The position numbers were made by a program, and so were the translations under genes. A stretch of DNA of 22,066 nucleotides from JABDAD01 sp964409695 (GTDB lineage: Bacteria > Pseudomonadota > Alphaproteobacteria > Rickettsiales > Rickettsiaceae). The stretch spans positions 1 through 22,066 of the forward strand of contig CAYPDX010000022.1 of NCBI GenBank assembly GCA_964409695.1. The letters are read 5' to 3'. How positions within the stretch are numbered: the first letter of the stretch is position 1; each line of letters begins with the position of its first letter. Below the pieces are notes generated by a model. That model worked only from the letters and a program-made list of their open reading frames with translations, did not search any database and had not been told where the DNA came from. Positions 7,455-15,678 of this stretch are shown here, one piece after another.

Positions 7455-7502
7455 CAATTGTTGAAGCTAATATTCTAATAACTATTAGATGCGCCACATC
7501 AT

Positions 7503-8261
7503 ATGGAAGATCTATTAAACTGGAAATCAAAATTTGAATCTTGTACCTATTCTGATAGATTACTATATAAGCTCGCATTGATAAATGAAAAAGCCATCGA
7601 GAAAATAGACATATTAGAAGTTAAGAAAGCCATTTACTATGCAAAAAAATATCATGGGGATCAGAAAAGACAGTCAGGAGAGCCATATTACTCCCACCCG
7701 TTAGAAGTCGCTTATATGCTGGCAGAATGCAGTAGAGAAGATAGAAAAAAATATTTCAGAACCGATCTAATTGTTACTTCAATTCTCCACGATACTATAG
7801 AAGATACTTCACTTACATTTGAAATAATAAAAAATATCTTCGGAGAAGTAGTAGCATCTCAAGTTATGGATTTGACAAGAATCAAAGCGGATGGTCAAAA
7901 AATTAGCGCAGCAGATATAGTTAATTCTTTGTGGACACAAAAAAAGTTTGAACTGCTTTTTATAAAACAGTTAGACAGACTTCATAACCTACAAACGATA
8001 CAAGCTAAATCTCAAGATAAAGTTCAAAAGATAATAGATGAAACTTTTAATACGTTCGTTGTCTCAGCAATAGGTACAGAAGATAAGCACCTGGAAAAAG
8101 CTATTTACACACTCTGCTGTAAAACCCTATCTATTGAGATGATTCACTATGAGTTTCAGCAGAATCAGTCACATTTATTTTTTGAAGAAGATACTGATAT
8201 TCACCGATCTCTTTCTCAAGTTTTTCAAAATGTAATAACCCAACCAAAAAACCCAAAGTAA
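7503..8261 (+). CDS. HD-domain (p)ppGpp hydrolase-like protein (SpoT/RelA family, hydrolase part only)
   Basis: It probably degrades the alarmone (p)ppGpp to GDP/GTP plus pyrophosphate in the cytoplasm. All the metal and substrate residues of the RelA/SpoT HD domain can be seen: R56 in KRQSGEPYYSHPLEVA (55-70) with H65, the HD pair with ED in SILHDTIED (93-101; H96, D97, E100, D101), and D158 in KQLDRLHNL (155-163). The protein stops without the synthetase, TGS or ACT domains of full SpoT (over 700 residues), so it resembles stand-alone hydrolases (Mesh1-like) and the split SpoT paralogues of rickettsiae. Residues after about 212 are unlike the family and lie on DNA that also encodes the end of the convergent ProP-like carrier. 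No strong ribosome-binding site precedes the ATG. Confidence 0.88.
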   Translation: MEDLLNWKSKFESCTYSDRLLYKLALINEKAIEKIDILEVKKAIYYAKKYHGDQKRQSGEPYYSHPLEVAYMLAECSREDRKKYFRTDLIVTSILHDTIEDTSLTFEIIKNIFGEVVASQVMDLTRIKADGQKISAADIVNSLWTQKKFELLFIKQLDRLHNLQTIQAKSQDKVQKIIDETFNTFVVSAIGTEDKHLEKAIYTLCCKTLSIEMIHYEFQQNQSHLFFEEDTDIHRSLSQVFQNVITQPKNPK

Positions 8262-9480
8262 CCGGTAGGGAAATCAATAATATACCATATACTCCAAACC
8301 AACTCACTGCATAAACTAATCCGAATGATGTAACAATATAAAGTGTCACATGTGAAATTGAGGTAATCAAGCTAGCATAGCGGAATCTTTTGAATATTGG
8401 AAAATGCATTAAGAATACAGCTTTTGCAGGCACTGTAGAATGACCTAAAACTACACCAACTACCTGAATAATAGAAATTGTTAGTTCTGAGCTAGAATTT
8501 GAAAGTAACCATGGAACCACACAAAGGAATGGAACGTAAATTATTAATTTAGCTTTTAAAATAGCTATTGGATGAATTTTTTCTGTTAATTTGATAAATA
8601 GAAACAAACCCACCATATTAAATAGGGATACCATAAGATTATGATGAATAAGAGCTTCTTTTGTGTAATGAAATTGCTCCTTAAGGATACTACCACAATA
8701 AACATAAGAAAAATAAAAACAAAATGGCCAACCACAAAATATCAAAAAATAAGCTAAAGATGTTTTCTTAGAAACTTTCTCTTTCCAAGCTGGATTATCA
8801 TCAAGCAAAGATGGATTTTTTTCAGCTTTTTCAAGCATGCTAAGTAATCTACGCTTAGCATCACTGAATTCCGGAGACTCACGTAATGTCACTCTTGCAG
8901 CAGAACCAATTAATGCTATTATTGCCCCTAACCAAAAAATTATTCGCCAATTGATACCAACAGATAAAACGACTTCTGCCACTATCAGTGATACAACCAT
9001 TCCTACAACCCCTGCAAAACCTATGTAACCAACAGCTTTATATCTTAAGGGAACTGGTATCAATTCAGCGGTATAAAGCTCAGCCCCTATAGATTCTCCT
9101 ATCGAAGACATGCCTTGTAAACCTCTGCAGATTGTAATAACCCAAGAAGCAGTAATACCTATTTGGGCATATGTTGGAACATTTGCCATAATTACACAAG
9201 ATATAGCCATAATCATAGTGGTAATAATAACTGTATGCTTTCTTCCTACTTTATCACCAATATAACCAAATAATAGCGCTCCTACTGGTTTTAACGCGAA
9301 CGTCGAACAAAACGTAAATGCAGATAAAAGAGAATTAGTGAATGGATCAAACTTTGGAAAGAATAGCTCGTTTAGCACAACTGCCATATGAACAAATAAC
9401 ATTAAATCGAAATATTCTAAAAACGTACCTATTTGTAAAAGAAATATTGCCCCTTTCTGCTCTTTATTCAATCTTAGCAT
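8131..9480 (-). CDS. ProP-like MFS transporter (metabolite:H+ symporter family)
   Basis: This is an inner-membrane proton-coupled carrier of the family that includes ProP (proline/betaine) and the citrate and ketoglutarate symporters. The 449 residues give about 12 hydrophobic segments. Signatures are GTFLEYFDLMLFVHMA (residues 18-33; compare the family G...EWYDF..Y), FALKPVGALLFGYIGDKVGRKHT (61-83, MFS motif A) and ICRGLQGMSSIGES (117-130). The pattern continues with MFS motif-like RESPEF in the central loop. Rickettsiales carry many ProP paralogues with uncharacterised substrates, so osmolyte or amino-acid uptake is inference. TATAAT lies only 3 nt before the ATG, too close for a normal promoter. 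Its 3' end overlaps the HD-hydrolase gene by 131 bp. Confidence 0.88.
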   Translation of the reverse strand: MLRLNKEQKGAIFLLQIGTFLEYFDLMLFVHMAVVLNELFFPKFDPFTNSLLSAFTFCSTFALKPVGALLFGYIGDKVGRKHTVIITTMIMAISCVIMANVPTYAQIGITASWVITICRGLQGMSSIGESIGAELYTAELIPVPLRYKAVGYIGFAGVVGMVVSLIVAEVVLSVGINWRIIFWLGAIIALIGSAARVTLRESPEFSDAKRRLLSMLEKAEKNPSLLDDNPAWKEKVSKKTSLAYFLIFCGWPFCFYFSYVYCGSILKEQFHYTKEALIHHNLMVSLFNMVGLFLFIKLTEKIHPIAILKAKLIIYVPFLCVVPWLLSNSSSELTISIIQVVGVVLGHSTVPAKAVFLMHFPIFKRFRYASLITSISHVTLYIVTSFGLVYAVSWFGVYGILLISLPVTLGFLVGLLHFEKLEKEIGEYQYLLQKINVTDSAETHSESSQ

Positions 9481-9530
9481 ATGATTATACTCTAATTTAT
9501 TGAAAAAGACAGATTAGCATAGTTTCAAAA

Positions 9531-9566
9531 TAAAAACAACCTATGGTTGAGCGCAATGCTCATACC
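9531..9566 (-). terminator. Probable rho-independent terminator of the ntrYX-bioY-lipoprotein cluster
   Basis: Read on the minus strand, 9566-9545 folds as GGT(A)TGAGC / GCTCAACC around the loop ATTGC. An alternative small hairpin, CAACC-ATA-GGTTG (9549-9537), is followed directly by a T-rich tract (TTTTTATTTT). It lies 31 bp past the stop codon of the pentapeptide lipoprotein gene and before the ProP-like gene on the same strand. Confidence 0.5.
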
Positions 9567-9596
9567 GTTTGGATAATTTAAAAATGGGAAATAGTA

Positions 9597-11336
9597 TTAC
9601 TTAGTTTGGCTGAAATTGCCTATAATATTAGTAAGTATAGCGTTCTTAGCACTATAATTTGTGATGTGAGTTTCTCTAAAATCAATATTACTCAATTTTG
9701 ATCCATCAAAGATAGCGTCACTTATATTAGCATTTACCATATAATTCTTATCAAATATACAATCTAAAAATTTGGTCTTTTTGATATTTGCAGCTTTAAA
9801 ATCTGTTCCTTGGAAAAGAGTGTTTTTGAATGAGACATACTCCAAATTGACTTGTTTTAGTATAGCATTTGAAAAATTTGCATTCTCAAATGATTGCTTT
9901 GAAAGATCAAGTCCTGTAAAATTTACAAAACTATAATTACCTTTTGGATCTAATGTTATTGATTTAATTGGATCACTTCCCTCTAATATATCAAGCCCTA
10001 CATTATCAATCGCTATGTTCCTAGCAGATACTATGTTAGTAAATGTTGAAGAGGTTTGAGATGAATTGCTTAATTGTCCATAATCAAGTTGGATATTTTC
10101 AAGTTTTGAATTATTGAAAGAAATTTTAAGGAGCGCAGCTTGAGTAAAATCAATTTTTGAAAAGCTACTTCCAGAAAATGAGGAACTTTTAAAGATGGAT
10201 CGTATAAAAGATACATTTGCAAAATTGCAATTGCTACACGCCACTTTCCTAAAATTAGCTCCATCTAATTTGGAATTTGTTACACTCAAATCTGTAAGTG
10301 TTACATCTCTAAAAATAGAATTTGGGAGTGAACTCAAATCTATTATGAGACCAGAGATTTTTGATTTATCGAATAAAATGGAGTCTCCAGCTATATTATC
10401 TAACCTAAAATCTGACATATCAGCGCTACTTAAATTGACTTTAGTAAATGTTGAATCGGAGGAATTACTACTCGAAATAGAAATATTTGAAAAATTAGCA
10501 TTTGATAAATCACAAGACGCAATAGTGCTATTTGATATTACAGAAGCGTAAGCATATACGCTTCTTAGATCTGATTTGACGATATTAACATTATCAAATG
10601 AGGATGATTTTAATATAGCTTCTTCCAATGAAACATTTTGAAATGTAGTTTTATATATAATAGAATTTGAAAAATCCGATGATTCTAGAAAAGAACCTAT
10701 AAATTTTACTTCATTGATTTTTACAGAAGATAAATCAGCTCCATAAAAAGCCACTCCATTGAAACTACTCGTCGAAATATAAGCTTTTACTAAATTTGCA
10801 TTTTTAAACGAGTCTGATGTAAAGGTTGAGAAATCAATTCTTGCTCTTTGAAGAGATGCATCATCGAATATATTCTGACTTGAGGAAAAGTTTGAAAACA
10901 CAGAATCATCTAAGCTACTATTCTTAAAATTACTTTTAGTAATAGTGGCATGAGTAAAATTTATTGATTCAAACTGTGCGTCATTAGCTATTACATGCGT
11001 CATTGTAGCATTTGTGAAATTACAATCGCTAAATACAGCACCATTAAAATTCGTTTTTGAAATATTAGATTTCGAGAGATCTACATTTGAAAACTCAGAC
11101 TTTGACAAATTCATTCCGCTTAAATCTACCATTGATAGATCAACCTTCGATAATCTTAGCCCCTGGAGATCTGTTCCAAATTTTGATTTAATATTTGGTA
11201 TTTTATTTTCAGATGTTTGTTCTTTTATATACTGAATAATTTTATCATTTAATTCGGAGGAAATAGTTTTCTCATTACTTCCTGAGCAACTGGATATAAT
11301 GATAGAAATAAGGAAAATACTAATTAGTCTTAGCAT
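9597..11336 (-). CDS. Large pentapeptide-repeat lipoprotein
   Basis: From the ATG at 11336 the product has 579 residues. It begins with a lipoprotein signal peptide (MLRLISIFLISIIISSC; lipobox ISSC with Cys17), so it should be lipid-anchored in the inner or outer membrane. After a short helical linker, from about residue 58 to the end, it is almost wholly pentapeptide repeats of the form x-(S/N/A)-x-(F/L/I)-(S/D/K). These include runs such as VDLSGMNLSKSEFSNVDLS and predict a long right-handed quadrilateral beta-helix. A non-repeat break near residues 440-470 divides it into two helices. The start is chosen because AAGG lies 6 nt before this ATG, while an upstream TTG (11360) would put charge and a second Met before the signal. 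The start overlaps bioY by 17 bp, implying coupling. The molecular function is unknown; there is no catalytic motif. Confidence 0.85.
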   Translation of the reverse strand: MLRLISIFLISIIISSCSGSNEKTISSELNDKIIQYIKEQTSENKIPNIKSKFGTDLQGLRLSKVDLSMVDLSGMNLSKSEFSNVDLSKSNISKTNFNGAVFSDCNFTNATMTHVIANDAQFESINFTHATITKSNFKNSSLDDSVFSNFSSSQNIFDDASLQRARIDFSTFTSDSFKNANLVKAYISTSSFNGVAFYGADLSSVKINEVKFIGSFLESSDFSNSIIYKTTFQNVSLEEAILKSSSFDNVNIVKSDLRSVYAYASVISNSTIASCDLSNANFSNISISSSNSSDSTFTKVNLSSADMSDFRLDNIAGDSILFDKSKISGLIIDLSSLPNSIFRDVTLTDLSVTNSKLDGANFRKVACSNCNFANVSFIRSIFKSSSFSGSSFSKIDFTQAALLKISFNNSKLENIQLDYGQLSNSSQTSSTFTNIVSARNIAIDNVGLDILEGSDPIKSITLDPKGNYSFVNFTGLDLSKQSFENANFSNAILKQVNLEYVSFKNTLFQGTDFKAANIKKTKFLDCIFDKNYMVNANISDAIFDGSKLSNIDFRETHITNYSAKNAILTNIIGNFSQTK

Positions 11337-11868
11337 AAATAACCTTGAATATAGTGGCAAGAATTAGAGATTTAACAATACCGCTTGGAATAAACACTAC
11401 AAGCCCTGAATATATTGCTTTATCAAAGCCGATAAGATGGCTAAGCCATGCAACACCAAAGCTATATATTAATATTTGACCAAATATTATTAAAGAGAAG
11501 ATATTTACTGTTTTTTTCACATTAATATCAAACTTATGTCTTATATATGACATTGAGACAGCAGCTACTAACATTCCGATTAAATACCCAGCTGTAGGAC
11601 CAGTGAATTTAGCTATACCAGAAGAAAATCCAAGGAATATGGGCATGCCAAGCGCACCTAGAATCAAATAAGATAGCCAAGTAAAAAAAGCTTCTGTAGG
11701 TCTATATAGCAAGCCTATTAGAATAGAAGCTACAGTCTGGAGTGTAACCGGGACTGGATATACAGGCAAAACAATTTGGGCCATTGCAGAAATCAACACT
11801 ACACCAATAGAGATTTTTAGAACTGAATTGATCCTAGATTTATTTACTAAAAAAATATCAGCTAGCAT
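11320..11868 (-). CDS. bioY: Biotin transporter BioY (ECF substrate-binding subunit)
   Basis: BioY is the membrane S component that captures biotin, either alone or with the EcfA/EcfT energising module, which is not in this window. The 182 residues fit the family and give about six membrane helices. Family segments are ISAMAQIVLPVYPVPVTLQT (26-45; usual ...I.lPl.PVPiTlQt), the YLILGALGMPIFLGFSSGIA region (67-86) and the adjoining FTGPTAGYLIG (88-98), the usual biotin-binding stretch GPTgGYL.G. The ATG lies inside the ntrX stop region (7-bp overlap), so translation is probably coupled to ntrX. An importer suits an organism that takes biotin from its host. No riboswitch or BirA operator is visible, and its expression seems tied to the ntr cluster. 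Confidence 0.95.
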   Translation of the reverse strand: MLADIFLVNKSRINSVLKISIGVVLISAMAQIVLPVYPVPVTLQTVASILIGLLYRPTEAFFTWLSYLILGALGMPIFLGFSSGIAKFTGPTAGYLIGMLVAAVSMSYIRHKFDINVKKTVNIFSLIIFGQILIYSFGVAWLSHLIGFDKAIYSGLVVFIPSGIVKSLILATIFKVIYAKTN

Positions 11869-13316
11869 GCGTATTCCTCGCTTAATTCATCGATTTCTTC
11901 ATCTTCCATGTCTCTTTTTCCAGGGAGCCCAGAATGAATTGAAAGTAATTTTAGTTTTCTATGAAGAGCGGATCTTTCCATTCCAACAAAAGATGAAGTT
12001 TTCGATATATTATTATTAAACCTACTCATTTGCGCTGTTAAATATTGTCTCTCAAATACTTCTCTTGCTTCTCTAAGTGGCATAGACATCATGTCTATAT
12101 TTGTTTCTGGTTTAGTAATAGTGATACCATTATTAGTAATTTCTGTTGGTAACATTTCAGGTTTGATTGTTGTCTCGTAACTATCAACAGGCGGATTCAT
12201 GATTAATGTCCACTCTATAACATTTCGAAGCTGTCTGATATTTCCTGGCCAGTTGTAGGCTTGAAGAGCGGCAATTACTTCATCGGAAAAATCTCTTTCC
12301 TTTAGGCCAGAAAATTTTGCAAGTTGTTTCACAAAATATTCAACAAGTAACGGGATATCTTCTTTTCTTTCCGATAATTTTGGGACTTTAATAAACATTA
12401 CTTTTAAACGATGGTATAGATCTTCTCTAAATTTACCTTCGCTAATAAGAGCTTCAATATCTTTGCTACTAGCTACAATTAATCTAATATCTAGATTTAT
12501 AGTTTTACCTGTAGCTGCTTTTTCATACAATTGATCTTGCATAAATTTAAGGAATTTGGTTTGAACAGCAAGAGGCATATCTGCTATTTCATCAATAAAA
12601 AGTGTCCCGCTGTTGGCTGCTTCTAGAATACTATTTCTTTTTACAAATGCGGAGTTAATATCACTTTTTTCTGGTTCGCCGAAAAGTTCTTGAAGCACTT
12701 TCTCACTTGTAAGTCCAGTTGGACTAAATAGAATAAAAGGACAATTTGATCTTTTAGATTTTTTGTGTATTAATCTTGCGCAAAGTTCTTTCCCAACACC
12801 AACTTGCCCAGAAATCAGTACTCTACCAGCCGAGGTAGAGGCTCTCTCAATTTCAGTCTTTAATTTGGAGACAGAATGAGAATTTCCTACCATTTCAGTT
12901 TTATCTACAACTTTTGCTTTAAGATCTATATTCTCGCGTTTAAGTTTTGCTGCTTCGCACGCTCTACGAAGTACTATCATAAGTTTTTCATGCGTGAATG
13001 GTTTCTCTATATAATCATAGGCTCCCATTTTAATTGCGCTTACTGCTGTTTCAATTGTGCCATGTCCACTTATAATAATAATTGGCATGAGTGGGAATCT
13101 CTTTTTTACAAGTTCAAGAATTCCCAAACCATCAAGATCGCTTCCTTGAAGCCAAATATCTAATATGATAGCATTTGGTACTTTTTCTGTAATTAAGTTA
13201 AAAGCTTGCTGGCTATTCGCAGCATTTCTAGGCGTGAAGCCTTCTTCTTTAAGTATATCTGATATTAATTCTCTAATATCAGCTTCATCATCAATTACAA
13301 GTACGTCTATTGCCAT
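11862..13316 (-). CDS. ntrX: Response regulator NtrX (AAA+, Fis-type DNA binding)
   Basis: NtrX is the DNA-binding partner of the sensor NtrY. The 484 residues give a receiver domain (1-120; acidic pair D9/D10, phosphoacceptor D53, S83, K105), an AAA+ domain (about 142-370) and a C-terminal Fis-type HTH (about 415-460, NISKTSSFVGMERSALHRKL). The AAA+ part has Walker A GQVGVGKE (170-177), Walker B TLFIDEIADMP (238-248) and the arginine region with NWPGNIRQLRN (355-365). The GAFTGA loop that touches sigma54 in NtrC-type activators is absent: LFGEPEKSDINSAF (211-224) stands in its place. Many alphaproteobacterial NtrX proteins share this loss, so it probably acts with the housekeeping polymerase. 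It lies 223 bp downstream of ntrY and overlaps bioY. Confidence 0.95.
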   Translation of the reverse strand: MAIDVLVIDDEADIRELISDILKEEGFTPRNAANSQQAFNLITEKVPNAIILDIWLQGSDLDGLGILELVKKRFPLMPIIIISGHGTIETAVSAIKMGAYDYIEKPFTHEKLMIVLRRACEAAKLKRENIDLKAKVVDKTEMVGNSHSVSKLKTEIERASTSAGRVLISGQVGVGKELCARLIHKKSKRSNCPFILFSPTGLTSEKVLQELFGEPEKSDINSAFVKRNSILEAANSGTLFIDEIADMPLAVQTKFLKFMQDQLYEKAATGKTINLDIRLIVASSKDIEALISEGKFREDLYHRLKVMFIKVPKLSERKEDIPLLVEYFVKQLAKFSGLKERDFSDEVIAALQAYNWPGNIRQLRNVIEWTLIMNPPVDSYETTIKPEMLPTEITNNGITITKPETNIDMMSMPLREAREVFERQYLTAQMSRFNNNISKTSSFVGMERSALHRKLKLLSIHSGLPGKRDMEDEEIDELSEEYAC

Positions 13317-13539
13317 TTTTAAGAACTACCTAGTTGAAGTTTACACAAAAATATATATCTAATTTCGTATCTGGTATTACAACAAATCTCTATGTCTAAG
13401 TTATTGAAAGATCGGTCTATATACCTATCGCATTTATTGCTAAATAACAACTTAACCGCCTATTTTTGATAGGTCAATCACAAAAATGCAACAAAGTAGT
13501 AGAATATATAAAAATCATTAGCATGTTAACTTGTATATA
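13317..13539 (-). other. ntrY-ntrX intergenic region (no gene seen)
   Basis: This 223-bp AT-rich gap is long compared with the other joints in the cluster and may hold a promoter for ntrX. Two CCTAT copies (13425-13429 and 13459-13463) could each pair with ATAGGT at 13469-13474, allowing alternative small hairpins. The evidence is too weak to call an attenuator. No start codon with a convincing reading frame is present. Confidence 0.3.
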
Positions 13540-15357
13540 CTATTTCTTTACTTTACTGGATATGTATTTACGCGTGAAGATGAGCTTTACTACTCCACCA
13601 CCATTTTTTGGTAAGTTGGAAATCAAAATTTCTCCGCCATGATCTTGAACTATTTTTTTTACTATAGCAAGTCCAAGTCCAGAACCTTTAGAGCGAGTTG
13701 TCATATAGGCTTCAGTGACTTTATCAATAAGATTCTGTGCAAAGCCACTACCGTTATCTATTACCGAAATTTCTAGATCATCATCTGTTAAATCTATTGA
13801 AAGATAAATATTTTTCTCTGCTAAATTACTCTCTAAAGCCTCTTCCGCATTTTTAAATAAATTTACCATTATTTGATTTATTTGCGTATGGTCGCACATA
13901 AACTGCAATTCAGAAATATTACTAGTAAAATGATAATTTATTTTGTCATTTACTATCTGCCTTGATTCTTCAAGATCTCTTAGCATAGATACTATTTCAC
14001 ATAATTCAAAATTTGGGCTTGGCATTTTTGCAAAATCAGCAAATTCCGTTACGATTTTCTCTATATCCCTAGTATGACGTTTTATTGTAGAAATATATTT
14101 GTTAAATCCTTCCAGATCTTTAATATCGTCAGAGTATTTTTTTACGATCCTATCCGCTGATAATAGTATTGGAGTAAGTGGGTTTTTTATTTCATGAGCA
14201 ACTCTTCTTGCAACGTCAGTCCAAGCCATTGCTCTTTGTGCAAGCGCAAGATCTTTTTGCTGAATATCAATTTTTTTTACCATCTTATTAAAGGCATTTG
14301 TTAGTATTACAAGCTCATCTCCACCAGGATCATCTATGGGTATTTGAACGGTAAAATCTCCAGCTTGAACTAATTCTGTGGCTTTAACAAGTTTCCTTAT
14401 TGGCATTGCTATCATATTCGCGAAGATAGTTCCTATAGTAATTGTGGCAGCTAGTAAAAGGCTTGCAACGAACACAAACATTAATGCAAATTTGATTTGG
14501 ATAGATTTCATCTTCTCTTGGGTTGTTTGATACTGGCTCGCTGCCCCAGTCGTACTATCAATGTAATTAATTATTTCTTCATCCACCAGCTTTCCAACAA
14601 GTAAATATGTATCATGATAACGAGTTAGTTTTATTAACATTCGAATTTTCCCACTATCAGAAGAAATATCAACAATCTCCCCTATATTTGCTTTGTCATA
14701 ATTTTGTTGAGGGATTGACCAGAAAGACAAGGAAAATGTCATTGCAGTTTGAGCCATAGTTAAATTTGTACTTTTTTGAAATACCATTGCTTCTGTCAGC
14801 GATCTTAATTTAACTTGAGCGTTCAGCACGTAATTTAGATATTCTTGATTATCTATAACATCAAAATATTGAGTATTTAGATCTTGGGCTATTAAAAAAG
14901 TAGCATCTCTAAGTTGTTTCTTATTTTCTGAAATATATAAATCAGCAACCCGTACAGATTGATTTATTGCTGTAGAAACTTTTGTATCAAACCAACTTTG
15001 CAAACCAAAGTTAAATACAAATACGGAAAAAACTGAAACTATAATTGTGGGAATAATAGCAATGATGCTAAACATCATGATTATTCTTGCTCTAATTTTA
15101 GAGCTTTTATAATCTTTAAAAACCGAGTGTAAGAATTTTCGAGTTGCTAAAATAAATAATAGTAAAAATACTATTAAATCTAAAAGAATAAGTGTGACAA
15201 TGTATGTGGGGTCATTATTACTACTTTCATCAACAAAACTTAAAGTTGTTTTATAGCAAAGAAGAATACCGACAATAGCTAGTATAAAGGCTAATTTACC
15301 AGCCAAATTATGCTTAATAAAAAATGAATAGGATCTACTTAAAAAGTTACTTTGCAT
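13540..15357 (-). CDS. ntrY: Sensor histidine kinase NtrY
   Basis: NtrY is a membrane sensor that autophosphorylates and passes phosphate to NtrX; in other alphaproteobacteria it is linked to nitrogen or redox/oxygen sensing. The 605 residues give membrane helices at about 22-40, 52-72 and 91-117, a periplasmic sensing region at about 120-285, another helix at 288-312 and a HAMP domain with PIRKLVKATELVQAGDF (319-335). The kinase core has the H box ARRVAHEIKNPLTP (383-396, His388), N box NLFKNAEEAL (499-508), G1 VIDNGSGF (532-539) and G2 GSGLGLAI (558-565), so it should be active. A PAS domain, common in NtrY between HAMP and H box, is missing: HAMP runs almost straight into the H box. Its start overlaps the upstream fis-like gene by 11 bp. 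Confidence 0.95.
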   Translation of the reverse strand: MQSNFLSRSYSFFIKHNLAGKLAFILAIVGILLCYKTTLSFVDESSNNDPTYIVTLILLDLIVFLLLFILATRKFLHSVFKDYKSSKIRARIIMMFSIIAIIPTIIVSVFSVFVFNFGLQSWFDTKVSTAINQSVRVADLYISENKKQLRDATFLIAQDLNTQYFDVIDNQEYLNYVLNAQVKLRSLTEAMVFQKSTNLTMAQTAMTFSLSFWSIPQQNYDKANIGEIVDISSDSGKIRMLIKLTRYHDTYLLVGKLVDEEIINYIDSTTGAASQYQTTQEKMKSIQIKFALMFVFVASLLLAATITIGTIFANMIAMPIRKLVKATELVQAGDFTVQIPIDDPGGDELVILTNAFNKMVKKIDIQQKDLALAQRAMAWTDVARRVAHEIKNPLTPILLSADRIVKKYSDDIKDLEGFNKYISTIKRHTRDIEKIVTEFADFAKMPSPNFELCEIVSMLRDLEESRQIVNDKINYHFTSNISELQFMCDHTQINQIMVNLFKNAEEALESNLAEKNIYLSIDLTDDDLEISVIDNGSGFAQNLIDKVTEAYMTTRSKGSGLGLAIVKKIVQDHGGEILISNLPKNGGGVVKLIFTRKYISSKVKK

Positions 15358-15631
15358 TACTAAAGAGCGTTAAGAGTTTTTTCCTTAATGTATTTCTACT
15401 AATACCAAGGATAGCTGCTGCTTTTAACTGATTATTACTCGTATATTTCATTGTTTGTCTAATTAGAACCTTCTCTACTTCATTGACAACATTTTCATGG
15501 AGATTATTTGACGGTGTCGCGCCCTCGTGAAGCTTAAAGTAGTTTTCTATAACGCAGTCTAATGCTTCGGTAATCGATAATTCTTTTCTATTCTTATTCA
15601 CTCTATCTAAACCAAATATAAATTCATTCAT
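15347..15631 (-). CDS. Fis-family small DNA-binding protein
   Basis: The 94-residue product ends in a Fis-type helix-turn-helix: VEKVLIRQTMKYTSNNQLKAAAILGISRNTLRKKL (about residues 52-86), the same fold as the C-terminus of NtrC-class regulators and E. coli Fis. The N-terminal half (1-50) is a predicted helical region like the dimerisation part of Fis. E. coli Fis has 98 residues. A chromosome-structuring or operon-regulating role is likely. It lies 47 bp after the secreted coiled-coil gene and overlaps ntrY by 11 bp, so it is probably co-translated with the kinase. It could also be read as a detached DNA-binding domain of an NtrC-like protein. No clear ribosome site precedes the ATG. Confidence 0.82.
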   Translation of the reverse strand: MNEFIFGLDRVNKNRKELSITEALDCVIENYFKLHEGATPSNNLHENVVNEVEKVLIRQTMKYTSNNQLKAAAILGISRNTLRKKLLTLFSNAK

Positions 15632-15678
15632 TAGGCTGGCAATGCGGAAGTCTACAGTATTTCCTTTTGCCTTATCTT

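Noticed and set aside
10195..10551. Plus-strand open frame of 118 codons within the pentapeptide gene
   Set aside because: Repetitive coding DNA gives long antisense frames; the minus-strand pentapeptide pattern explains the sequence.
12876..13163. Plus-strand frame of 95 codons within ntrX
   Set aside because: It is antisense to the receiver/AAA+ linker, rich in Phe/Tyr/Cys, with no start signal.
13423..13474. Inverted repeat ACCTATC...GATAGGT between ntrY and ntrX
   Set aside because: Seven-base arms with a 38-nt loop are within chance in AT-rich DNA, and no T-run follows.
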